A stretch of DNA of 64,000 nt from Mangifera indica. Its lineage: Eukaryota; Streptophyta; Magnoliopsida; Sapindales; Anacardiaceae. Positions 23,363-34,692 of the stretch are shown one piece after another. Within the stretch, counting starts at the first letter, position 1. Every line of letters begins with the position of its first letter. A program made the translations under genes and the position numbers. The DNA lies in NCBI RefSeq assembly GCF_011075055.1, contig NC_058140.1, positions 14,196,668 to 14,260,667 of the forward strand, in the 5' to 3' direction. The notes below the pieces were generated by a model. The model saw only the letters and a list, made by a program, of their open reading frames with translations, searched no databases and had not been told where the DNA came from.

Positions 23363-24279
23363 TTTTTTAATGTAAAAAAAAAAAAAAAAAGGCTTGCAAT
23401 AATATATATTTTTATTTCTAATTTTACTGCATTTTTCTTCCAGTATCTACTGCCGAAGTTATTATACAGAGTGTCGCACTCAGCAGGAAAGAAAGGAAAT
23501 GAAGAATCAGAAAATCTCGTCTGCTGGGTTTAGATTGATTGTCTCAAGGATTTACTTAATTTTAATTATGAGTCTGAAATATCAGTTGATATGTTATCAT
23601 AAACACCACCACAAATAAAAACCCAACTATCACAGCTCTTCATTAATTCTCTTCTTTGGAGAAGAGTGACCGGTAACACATTTGTAAAGCTAAACTAGAT
23701 GGTATTACCTTAAAATGATTCAGTGGCAACCAGTCAGTCCATGTAAAATGCCTAAGAAAGGCAGAAGTTAGTCTCGAGCTACTCATGCAACCAAAAGTTC
23801 ACTGGAGAAAGGAAGGGCAAGTTGTTAATGTTTGTCGTCTGAGACAAAGATATTTTGTGAATAATCGTTGGGTTTTTTCAAGAGAAAATTTGAAATTTCG
23901 CATACATTGAGTGGGAATAAGTCTTTTGGCCATTTGTAAATAGTCATTGCATTAAGGTAAAACATGAACTAATAATTTTCATTTAAATTAATTAAATAAT
24001 AGTAAAAAGGATAATATTATTTATCACGTCCATTGTAGTTATCAGAAGATAGCATCATCCTAACGTTATGTTTTTGATAGTATTTGTATAGAAGCTTTCT
24101 GAATCGAATCACCAACAAACTTTCCTCGTTGCCCTACTAAGTGAATATATTTACGCTCCTGCCGGCCTATAAGTTGAGTTTAATGAAAGAAACTGCCATG
24201 AGCAAGCAAACAAAGCTCCTCTTTTTATCGTTTTGACCTTAATTTGTTGCAAATTTTATCAGTTGCAGTGGTTTCTTTA
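23363..24279. other. Spacer between GH95 copies B and C
   Basis: Contains the end of unit 1 (to ~23405) and the copied spacer of unit 2. It parallels 17338-18258 with scattered substitutions and small gaps, and includes a second copy of the degenerate foldback-element end (GAATAAGTCTTTTGGCC near 23918). No gene. Confidence 0.6.
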
Positions 24280-27200
24280 ACGGAGGATGGTGAGTGGGTT
24301 CTAGTGCCACGTCACGTGGATAAAGACCTCCGGAACTCAAGTTTAATGATGGACTCTGAGTCTGTGACAACTAAACCTTTAAAGATTACATTCAATGAAC
24401 CCGCCAAGTATTTCACCGACGCAATTCCGATCGGTAATGGTCGCCTTGGAGCCATGGTATGGGGCGGTGTGATGTCTGAAACTCTCCAGCTCAATGGTAT
24501 TCTTTTATTTTTGTCGCTGATATTTTGAAAGAAACCGTTTGTTTTTCTCTGAACTTTAGATATGGCTTGGAAAATGATGTCAATTTATCTTCTTTTTCAG
24601 AGGACACGCTCTGGACTGGGATTCCGGGGAACTATAGTAACCCTGAAGCTCCAGAGGCACTGTCTAAGGTCAGGCGTCTTGTTGACATCGGTGAATATGC
24701 TGCAGCTACTTCTGAATCAGTCAACTTACTTGGACATCCTACAGAAGTATATTATTTAACATATCTATTTTTCATCGTCATTTTTACTGAATCACTATCT
24801 TGTTACATATATATAAGTCATAACTCTGACACTGTATCGAAAGTATATATTATGTTTACAAGTGTAAAGATTGAATTGAAACTCATATTACATTAAACCA
24901 ATTAGATTATACTAAAGTCTAATCTACACACTTATATACCACTCATTTTATTCGAGTTTATTAGATGTAATCATTTTTACTAAATCGTTATCTTGTTACA
25001 CATATGTAAGTCATGACTCTAATACTATATTACACATATATAAGTCATGACTCTAATACTATATCAAAAATATATAATGAGTTTATAAGTGTGTTAAAGT
25101 CTAATCAACACACTTATATACCACTAATTTTAACTTCCGTCAATCTACACACTTATATACTACTCATTTTAGTCAAGTTTATTAGATGTGGTCATTTTTA
25201 CTAAATTGTTATCTTGTTACATATATATAAGTCATGACTATAATACCATATCAGAAATATATAATGAGCTTACAAGTGTGTTATAGTCTAATTTAGACAC
25301 TTATATACCACTCATTTTAACCCCCACTTATAACATAAAATCAATTGGTTTATATTAAAATTCAATCTATACACTTATATACTATTTATTTTACTCAAAT
25401 TTATTAGATATAAGACTCTTTTTCTTTATTTTTTATTTGAGTCTCCAACAAGTATTCACATTTGATTCATAACAGCACTTGCCGCTTGAAATTACTTTAA
25501 TTAAGTTTCAGTGTTTTGATGATTGACTACATTAAGTGAATCAGCAGATTCATTTCATCAAATTACTGTTCTTTGCCTCAATCCCCATTTTCTAACAAAT
25601 TTCTTTTGATGTTGAAGGTTTACCAACTTCTTGGTGATATTAAAATAGAATTTGATGATTCTCATCTTTCATATATTGAAGATACTTATCATAGAGAGCT
25701 AGACTTGAATACTGCAACTGCACTAGTGAAATATTCTGTGGGAAATGTAGAATTCACAAGAGAGCATTTTTCTTCATATCCAGACCAAGTGGTTGTGACA
25801 AAGATTTCTGGAAGCGAGGTCGGGTCTTTGTCCTTTACAGTATCTCTGGATAGCAAGTTTGATCATAATTCCTATGTGAATGGAAAAAATCAGATTATAA
25901 TGGAAGGACATTGCCCTGGAAAGAGAATACCACCAACAGTGGAGACAAATGATGAACCCAAGGGAATTCAGTTTTCTGCAGTTCTTGATATACAACTTAG
26001 TGATGGAAGTGGCATCATACATGCTCTAGCAAACAAGAAGTTGAAAGTTGAAGGTTCAGATTGGGCAATTATTCTTCTAGTGGCTTCATCCTCATTTGAT
26101 GGACCATTCACAAAGCCTTCAGATTCTAAAAAGGATCCTACTTCAGAGTGTCTTAGTGCATTAAAATCAATTAAAAATGTGTCATATTCAGACCTTTATG
26201 CTCGACATTTGGATGACTATCAGAACCTTTTTCACCGTGTCTCAATACAGCTTTCAAAAAGCTTAAAAAGAAATGATGATGCAGTTTCAACTGCAGAGAG
26301 GGTGAAATCTTTTCAATACAACGAGGATCCATCTTTGGTGGAGCTTCTATTCCAATTTGGTCGATATTTGCTTATTTCTAGTTCACGGCCGGGAACTCAG
26401 GTGGCCAACCTGCAGGGAATATGGAATGAAGATCTGCAGCCAAAGTGGGAGTATGTTTTCATTGTCTTCTTTTTATTACATTTCACTTGTTATGTAAATC
26501 TTGATTATGCATCAATCTTATTGATTCCTTTTGTCATTTTCTTTTGTTTTTGATGACAAAGATGTCTGATGTCTTCTCATTGTTTCCCATTGCTGAACAA
26601 ACTTTGGCAACAAGTAAAACACCTAATTTGAAGCTTTATTTTTCCCAACATTTCTGCTTTATTTCAGTGATTCTATTTTACTTAAATGCAATGGAAATAA
26701 GTTATGTAATTAAATCTTTCTGATTGAAAAATAATTAATTGGAAATTACCATGCTGTGTTTAAGTTTGTAGGTGTAATGTTTTAATCAATATGCATAATT
26801 TGGCAATGCTTGTTGTCGGTAGTAGTGCTTCGTAGATATTACATAAATGTAAAACATTCCATTTCCTGTCAACTGCATCAAGATTACATTTGAGATATTA
26901 CTGACCCCTTTGTTTCTTTTCCAGTTCTGCTCCTCATGTAAACATCAATCTTGAAATGAACTATTGGTTGTCATTGCCTTGCAACCTTAGTGAGTGCCAG
27001 GAGCCTTTATTTGATTTCCTTACCTCTCTGTCCATCAATGGAACTAAAACTGCAAAAGTAAGAAATTTATCCCTTCAAGTTTATATCAGAGAACTTTCAT
27101 CTTCATTAACTTTAGTTGCTGTGTTATTTGGAAGGATTATAAGGGAAGAAGTTTCCTTGATTTGAACCAGCATCTAACAAAGCATAGATGCTTCACTTGC

Positions 27201-29961
27201 AATCAGCATTCCTAAGTCGAACATTAGTAGTATAGATGATGGAAATATGCTTTCTATGTAAGAGATTCCCAAGTGTCCATATCGATTTAGTCTTACCATT
27301 CTTGTTGCCAACAATAGAATGTTTCATTGTATTTCTTTTTCGATGAAGCCAAAAAGGCCTAAAATCAGAAAGATTTCCATCCAGTTTTTTGGTGCTGCTT
27401 TGTTTTTCCTTGTAGTTTGACTTTTCAGTTTGCCTTTTTCAATTTTCAATGCCACATGTTACTTTTTATTTATTTTACAGGTGAACTATGCAGCAAGTGG
27501 CTGGGTAGCCCATCACAAGTCTGATATATGGGCAAAAACATCAGCCAATCTAAGTAAAGCTGTATCGGCTATGTGGCAGATGGGTGGAGCATGGCTTTGT
27601 ACACATCTGTGGGAGCACTACAATTATACAATGGACAAAGTAAGATTCCATTCAATGCTTGCCTATACCTTTCTTTTGGTAATCATTGGCAATAATGTCT
27701 GTGAATTGCATGTCAAAAGTTACACCTCTTACTCACTGCTGTTGAATTTAGAGTTGATAATGGAGTGCAAATTGAAGCCAGTCATAGATAATTTGTAATA
27801 GAATGGCCTAGGGGGGTGGATCTCTACTATAGCATATACTTGAGTCTAATGACTTCTTGCCTTGCCCATTCTTTGAAGTTAGTTATCATTGATTTCTTAA
27901 TGTCAGTATGTTTTTTTCTTTTATATGTTAGTTATCAAGTTAATGATATGTTGTTTGCTTGAATAGGATTTTCTTAGAAGTAAGGCGTATCCTTTGTTGG
28001 AAGGATGTGTATTATTTCTGTTGGATTGGTTGATTGAAGGTAATGATGGCTATCTTGAAACCAACCCCTCAACTTCACCTGAACATAATTTTATTGCTCC
28101 TGATGGTAACATAGCCTGCGTGAGCTACTCATCAACCATGGATATGGCTATTATCAGAGAAGTTTTTTCTGCTTTTATTTCTGCCACCAAGGTGAAGCTC
28201 TTAATTCTTCTCTCAGTCTTGACAGGCATGGACCCAAATACAGATGAGTGGGGGCTTCTGACCCCAGTCAAAAGATTTTTTTTTTCTAATTTAGTTTAAT
28301 TTTTCAGTTTTGATTGAGAATATTTGTATTTCCAAATTTGACCCCATTTATCTACATTTTTCATATTTATATTATTTTATTTTGGACTTACCCCCTTAAA
28401 AGTTAATTCCTGGGCGTGCCCCTCATTCTTGATAAACATACTTTTCAGTTTTGGTACACCATTATAATCTGAATTTTTCATCTTTTGGTAATAGGTTTTG
28501 GGACGAAGTGATGATACTCTTCTTGCGAAAGTGAGAAAGGCTCTACCAAGGCTTCGTCCAACAAAAATTGCAGAAGATGGATCAATCATGGAATGGGTAT
28601 GATACTGGATTGAATTTAAACTATGCAAATATCAAAATTTTGAAATTTTATTATGTCCAAGAAATTTTTTGTACTTGTTAGATTGAATTTAAGCTAGGCA
28701 AATATCAAATTTGCAAATTTCATTATGTCCTAAGAAATTCTGTACTGGGTAGGGCAGGCACAAGATTTTAAGGATCCAGAGGTGCATCATCGACATCTTT
28801 CTCACCTATTTGGCCTGTTTCCAGGGCACACAATAACCATTGAAGGAAATCCAGGCCTTTGTAAAGCTGCAGAAAAGACCCTTCAGAAACGAGGTTTGTA
28901 TGTGTTAATGACTCGACTGAACCTTTGATTTTGCATTTTGTATTAACCATCTGGCATAGGGGTCATTTGGTTGCACATAACCAAATTGAAATCAAGATAA
29001 CTTTAAAATTCCAGAGATGTACTAAGATACAAAACAGTGTACAAAGGCAAGTAAAGAAGTTTATCCACATAGGAAACTTACAAAATAGGAGAATTTGTGA
29101 AAGTTTTCTCAGATTCCATTTCATTATTATGATCATTTCCTGGAGTACAGTTAGATATCATCATCTCTTACATCATTGGAAACAGGAGAGGAGGGCCCTG
29201 GATGGTCAATGGCATGGAAAACTGCTCTTTGGGCACGTCTCCATAACAGTGAACATGCATATCGGATGGTCAAGCTTCTGATTAACTTGGTAGATCCAGA
29301 TCATCCGATAGCTTTTCATGGTGGTCTATATAATAACTTATTTGCAGCTCATCCTCCTTTCCAAATTGATGCCAACTTTGGGTAAGCCGCACTGACCTTA
29401 CATTTTTTAATGAAAATGTGTGGCAATAGAGCAAATGCTTGTGGTTTCTGTATGAAAGTGAGTCGACATGTGCACTGGTTTCAGGACTTGTTTTATGTTT
29501 TTTCTCCTGTAATAATATATCAATGTTGCGGAATTGCTTCTGCAAACACCTTGACGATTGTTTTCAAACACTTAAGTGCATATTGTGCTGGATTAAATAT
29601 AATTTATAAGTTAAAGCTATCATTTTTGCAATCTTTTGGTTTCAGTATTACAGCAGCAGTTGCAGAAATGCTTATGCAGAGTACCCTGAACGACTTGTAT
29701 TTACTTCCAGCCATACCTCTGGATAAATGGGAGAACGGATGTGTTAAAGGATTGAAAGCACGAGGCGGAATGACCGTAAATATCAACTGGAAAGACAGTG
29801 ATCTTCATGAAGTACATCTCTGGTCGAAGGATCAAGATTCTCTCAAAAATTTGCATTATCGGGGAACTAGAGTCACCGTGAATATATCATCCAGCAGAAT
29901 ATACACATTCAACAGACAATTACAGTGTATCTGCACAAGCTCACTACCAGAAGTAATCTAG
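24280..29961 (+). CDS. GH95 alpha-L-fucosidase-like, copy C (start codon lost, possibly decaying)
   Basis: Ten exons, sizes identical to copy B: 24280-24496, 24601-24746, 25618-26450, 26925-27057, 27481-27639, 27967-28191, 28495-28596, 28758-28893, 29186-29381 and 29646-29961 (821 codons if counted from the old start). The frame is open throughout. The codon aligned with copy B's ATG is ACG (24280-24282), and no in-frame ATG lies between it and an upstream stop at 24199. The first in-frame ATG is 24346 (MMDSESVTTKPLKITF), which would drop 22 residues before the conserved domain. The catalytic N, N, E and D motifs remain. Four changes cluster in a conserved segment: D466N, R467L, G468S and W472S (copy B numbering). 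Exon 6 also ends ACC AAG instead of ACC GAG. Either a shortened or ACG-initiated enzyme, or an early pseudogene. Confidence 0.8.
24781..25420. repeat. AT-rich tandem repeat array in intron 2 of GH95 copy C
   Basis: About 0.6 kb missing from copy B. The phrase ATCTTGTTACATATATATAAG (allowing variants) recurs near 24797, 24989 and 25211, so the unit is ~190-220 bp. The motif CACTTATATAC recurs at 24929, 25111, 25150, 25298 and 25372, and TAAGTCATGACT recurs at about 25007, 25042 and 25229. No transposase or terminal repeats were seen. Confidence 0.75.
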
Positions 29962-30532
29962 TTTTTCAATGTAAAGAAAAAAAAAAAAAAAAGGGTTGCA
30001 ACAATAATTTGCAGTGGATATTATCCTCTTATTGGCTTAGTATCAAATTTAATGTTTATACTGCCTTCAGTTTTGTGCAACAAGAAGCTGAAAAATTCTC
30101 TGTTTATACTTATAAATTCGAAGGATGACTATAAATTTTACACTAACACAAACTAGAGATTGAAAATATTTTTAATTGGCTCTTTTTTTAATTATTATTT
30201 TCCTGGAAATATTAAAAAAAAATACGCAGAAATCCCTCAAACTGACAAAGTATAAAATGGAGAGGACAAAATTATTTTTAAAATTGAAATCACTAAAACG
30301 TCCCTTAATGTTTGGGCTTCTCACCTGGGCCGGAGCTCCTTGGATACATGTCATCAGCTATCCCAAAATCCAACGGTCAGAACGACCAAGTCTATTAATC
30401 GAACGGATCTCAGCAGTTGCTCACATTAACACCACGAGAAACACAAAACCCTTAACCCCTAGCAACTTACAAAGAACCCTCACACGACTAGCATCTTCAG
30501 TCTTTTCTACGATCAGAGAAAGAGTGAACAAA
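29962..30532. other. GH95 copy C tail and promoter of the NFD6-like gene
   Basis: A poly-A tract at 29976-29993 follows the copy C stop. The rest is unique and should carry the NFD6-like promoter and leader. ORFs overlapping 30176-30354 on both strands show no domain. Confidence 0.4.
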
Positions 30533-31570
30533 ATGGCTTGGCGAAGTGCAGGATCACTGTCGCGGTCTCTTTCCAGGGTTTCTTCCCTCCGTTCGCCGCC
30601 GCCGATGCCCCGTCTCCGACCGCCTCAAGCTGCCTCTCGTCCCCAGGCACGCCGCTTCTCCTTTGCTAATTCGAGGTCAGTTTGGTTTTCGAGTCCAGAC
30701 GGTGAAGGAAAGTTTCAATTTTTTTAAATTTTTTGTGTTATTTTGTTTTGGATAAGTCAGTTTGCTTTATTTTTTTAAGTGTTTCTATGATCTCTGAGAT
30801 CTGCATAACTTGACAGTTTATAATAGAGCTTACTAATATATATGATTTGGAGTGTTATAAACCATAGTTAACTTTCATTATAATTTAAACATGAAGTGTT
30901 GATCCTCATCATGAGGCAATATCATAGTGTATTCTTATTTGCTGATAAATAAAAGGAAATTTTGAATTTTCATTATTGAAAATCTAAAATCTTGGTGTTA
31001 TCTGTTACCGGATGCATTATTTCCCTTTCATTTATTTATTTTAATCACCGCAAGATTTATAATTTTAAATCAATTTTATATGAATTTACATGTGATGTTT
31101 TGTTGGAATAGCGTATAGATGCAGCGGTACTCTTCCCACTTAAACTAACTCACCAAATTTGGATTCGTTTTCTAAATATATTTTATAAAGAAATACTAAT
31201 TTTATCATCATTTCTTTTTCATGCACGATTTCCCCTTTTTTTGGTTATCTGGTCCTGTCACTTTCTTGTTATTACTTTTGTGTGTATGGCTTGATGAGGC
31301 TTATTTGAGTTAAAAATTTTCTTTTCACGTATATTTAAAAAATTTCTATATTTATCTTTTTCCTCTATAAATTTAAATTTGTTTGGCTTATGTTGAATGG
31401 TTCTATTATGTATTTACAGGAATTTTGCGGAACTGGGTTGCACAATTTCATTTTTGCCTTTGCATGGTGTGGTGCCTGCAGCCCGCCTCACATCCCACCT
31501 GTCTATCAATGCGCGGGCTTTTTCTGAGCTGTCTCATGGTACCTTCCGTCGTTCTTGTCAGGATCGCTAG
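30533..31570 (+). CDS. NFD6-like small organelle-targeted protein
   Basis: Two coding exons, 30533-30675 and 31420-31570, join to 294 nt, 97 residues. The N-terminus (MAWRSAGSLSRSLSRVSSLR) is rich in Arg and Ser and lacks acidic residues, like a mitochondrial or plastid transit peptide. Exon 2 has LPLHGVVPAARLTSHLSIN, then ARAFSELSHGTFRRSCQDR and a stop. This matches the NUCLEAR FUSION DEFECTIVE 6 family, small proteins needed for polar nuclear fusion in the female gametophyte; the molecular function is unknown. A donor GTGAGT at 31581 and an acceptor at 33214 suggest a 3'-UTR exon from 33215 with AATAAA at about 33317. An alternative donor at 31535-31536 (CATG|GTACCT) would give a slightly different C-terminus, as known for this family. 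Confidence 0.75.
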
Positions 31571-33330
31571 TAGTCTCTTTGTGAGTCTTATGATTTCTAG
31601 GACACATGGAAGCCAAAAACATGATCTTTCATTTGTTTCTCAAACACTGCTGCTTTAAAATAACTTACACAGAAAATTTTCTTTCTTTGTTTAACATTTC
31701 ATCGCTTCTGCTTGTGAATGATGAGATAGGCGTAAAAATATAGGTCTTTGCACTTTTTCCTTTTTAATATAAATTTGGTTGATAAGAAGGAATTAAAATT
31801 GGGATTGATAGGAAGGAATGGAAAAGATGGGTGATGCGCGTGGACTTTCTATCAGCTAAAGGCACAAGAATGATGCTGCATTGTAGGTTTCTTTGTTTTA
31901 TATTTCTCTTTTTACCAGAAAAAGTAAAGAATAGTAAGTGATCAATCTTGCATCACTGAATGGATTAACAAGAGGTTCTGAAAAATGATGCACTAAGAAA
32001 TTTAGTTTTCTTAAATATACAATTTGGTGGTTTTTATGCATTGCAACTATTTGTGATATTTCTAGGTTCTCTTGTAAATAATTGCAATGTATGTTTAGAT
32101 TATCTTGATTTTCTTGTTGAACTCATTGGAAAGTCAATAAGGAGCTTTTAGCATGTAAAAGATGACTCTATCATTCTTTTTTCTCATACCTTATTGTACT
32201 TATTCTCTCTACTATATGCACATAATTGTTAGTGCAATCCAACTGATAAGACTTGTAAATTTCATTCGTTGCTTCTCATTTTTGTAAGTTTATTCATGGT
32301 ACTTGAAGAAATTATTGGAATGTTGAAATTTTCTAGGCTAATCAGCCTTATTATTTGTTTAAATTTTCATCTTTTCCTCTTCACCCTCCCTGCCTATCCA
32401 CCTCTGAATCTGTGAAAACTAATTTTGGTTGAGCTAAGAGCCACAGGTATCATTTGAAGTATTCATGGAGGTCTTCTAAGATCAGATTTCCTACCTCACT
32501 TTCTGTAAGATAATTTGTTATACATTTACTTTTCTCAACTATGAAGAACTCCTGAAGCATGGTAGTAAACTCTACTCGTGCTTCTTAAGAGAATATTAGG
32601 TTCTGCTGCCCTCCTTTTTGTGATTTTGAGCTAGCTTCTTGATAACCTGGAACCTACTGGTATACAATTCTTCTGTTGACCCTAATTTTCCTTTTGAATT
32701 AGGTTAGTAGAAAAGGTGGGGTTATAGTGAATTCATATTGCGTCACTCTCTCAATTTGAATTCTTATGTTGCTTTCTATTATATTCTTACAGCTGTACCA
32801 AAGGAATTTTCAAAGCAGGGAACACAGTTAAAATAGAGAGAGGAGTATCTTTTTAATTATAAAACAAGTAATCTGGCAATTTTGGTTTTCACGATCATTT
32901 ACAGGATCTGGTTGCCTTAACAGGTGTTGTAGTGATTTCTGAAAGATTAGAAATATTTTGGTCTCTGTAGCTTGTCATTTAGAACTTCCTTTGCATGCCT
33001 GTGTATCTAACTTTGCTGGGGCCATGAAGCAAATGCAGCTTCTATTTGTTGAATAATTTTAAGATGCTAACTTACACTGGTAAACCTATTTGTATGGATG
33101 ATGTGAGAATAGTTATTTTCAAGTGTCATTAGATCTAGACTATAATTTAGATTGGAACTCCAATCTTCTTCTTGATTAAAATCTCTCATATGATTTTGTA
33201 CCTTTTGCTTGCAGTAACTTGAAAAGCTATTGGATCAGCACAATTCAGTGCAAGGATATATTGAGGCAATCAGGAAGCCCCTTGGGGAGATATCGCTCAT
33301 ACATAGGAAAGTTGAATAAAATTTTGTTAT
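31571..33330 (+). other. 3'-UTR intron and last exon of the NFD6-like gene
   Basis: Inferred noncoding part of the transcript: UTR to 31580, intron 31581-33214 (TTTGCTTGCAG acceptor), then an exon from 33215 with an AATAAA at about 33317. Inside the intron nothing gene-like is seen. Confidence 0.4.
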
Positions 33331-34692
33331 TGCTTACGTTACTTTCAAGAATGGACTTGAAATTTTTAAAATTTCTTGAACAATCTCATAGATGATGATT
33401 TTAGGTTTTTCTGACTAATTTCTGTATGTTACGCTATTGATTGTTAATTTATAGTGTCATATTGAGGTCCTTTCTCTGTTATGTTGTCTCGGCCTTTCTC
33501 AAAATCTCCACACTTTTTTACTTTAAATTGTGGCTGTGTCGGTAATGGTTGTTGTTTGATGGTAAAATGCTTGTTCTATAATTAGCTAGGGAAAAAAATT
33601 TTAGATACTCAGCTGCTATATCTCAGCATCGGTGACAACATGAGTAAATTCAAGTCACATATTAAGGATATTTCTCGAAATCCCTGTATTTTTTAGCCTT
33701 ATATCAAAAGATGCCATTAGTGGCCTACCAAGAGTTGTGCATAATTGTGGTTTGAGTCTGTAGTGGGTAAGAGAGAGCACATATGATGTCTAAAATCTTT
33801 GGAGTATTAGTGGGATAGCGGGTACGTGCAGAGGGCACTTCATCTTCTTGCGTGGCTTCTAACCATTTGACCTTGCATTCATTTAACATTGCCTCAGCAT
33901 AGCTTTCGGGCTCTTTCTCATCGGTTAATCATATATTCATATTAGGTCTACCAAAACAAATTATTAATTTACGTTTAATAATATTTTTAGAGTATTTAAA
34001 TAAAATAATATTTTATTATTATTACAAATTAAACATAATAATTATTTTTATCTAATAATCTTACAAGTAATTTATGTTATTGATAATATTTTTTATTTAG
34101 TAATAAAAATTACACAAGGCACTTTAAAGATGTCTTTTGAAAAAGAGCCAAGTGACCGTCCAAATCCAAGCCATCAACTCATTGAATTTTCATATCTGCA
34201 CAATTTTAATTTTTAACTGTTGAAAGGAAATGCCAGTTAAAATGTAAAATCGAGAAGGAAACCAGTCAAGCTATATGCAATTCAATGAAGTCACTTATCA
34301 AAAAAGGAAAAAAACGCAATGAAGTCGAAAGTCGCAACTTTTATTTAAACTCAACCATGAAGCCAAAAGCAATGATGATATTCCAAGAGGAACCACATTC
34401 TTCCGCCAGAACATTAAATCAAAAATGATGTCCATTTTTTTTTCCCCCAAACATAGAACTAAAAGTCTCATTGTTCATCAAAAGCCAAATTGCTACATTA
34501 TAATGGCTGCCTGTGTTTCTAAACGACAAAGTCACCAACACCTCAGCTAAAGCCCAGCTACAATCAACCGGTGGTTGAATTATAACACCATCACATTGAG
34601 CAAGAGAAGAAAAATTGTTGTTACCAGTTAGAAGGAATTTATCAGCATCATTTTGAACTTCAGTCTACTTCTCATAAAATTTTGTTAATAGT
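33331..34692. other. Spacer between the NFD6-like gene and the cyclin
   Basis: AT-rich and without a gene. 33956-34110 resembles the interior of the Tourist-like MITE at 39524 (TATTTAAATAAAATAAT, AATAATTATTT), so it may be a remnant. The part next to 34692 should contain the cyclin 3' UTR. Confidence 0.35.

Larger units (their letters stand above)
17338..23405. repeat. Tandem duplication, unit 1 (contains GH95 copy B)
   Basis: About 6.07 kb, comprising spacer, GH95 copy B and a short 3' tail. It is nearly collinear with 23406-~30000. Left edges correspond: 17338 begins ATATTTTTACGTCTAATTTT and 23406 begins ATATTTTTATTTCTAATTTT. Exons, introns and spacer are all alike, so the duplication was a direct DNA event and not retroposition. 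Confidence 0.85.
23406..30000. repeat. Tandem duplication, unit 2 (contains GH95 copy C)
   Basis: Second copy of the 6-kb unit. It is ~0.6 kb longer, mainly because intron 2 of copy C holds an AT-rich tandem-repeat array absent from copy B. Similarity ends shortly after the copy C stop, where both units have a poly-A tract followed by a TTGCAA-like stretch (23374-23399 and 29976-30002). Confidence 0.85.

Noticed and set aside
24781..25420. CRISPR-like or transposon interpretation of the repeat array in GH95 copy C
   Set aside because: Eukaryotic intronic AT-rich tandem repeat; units are long and imperfect, without unique spacers or terminal inverted repeats.
30176..30727. 183-aa ORF reading through into the NFD6-like first exon in another frame
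   Set aside because: Different frame from the transit-peptide-like ATG at 30533, which joins perfectly to exon 2; the longer ORF has a lysine-rich, AT-derived start.
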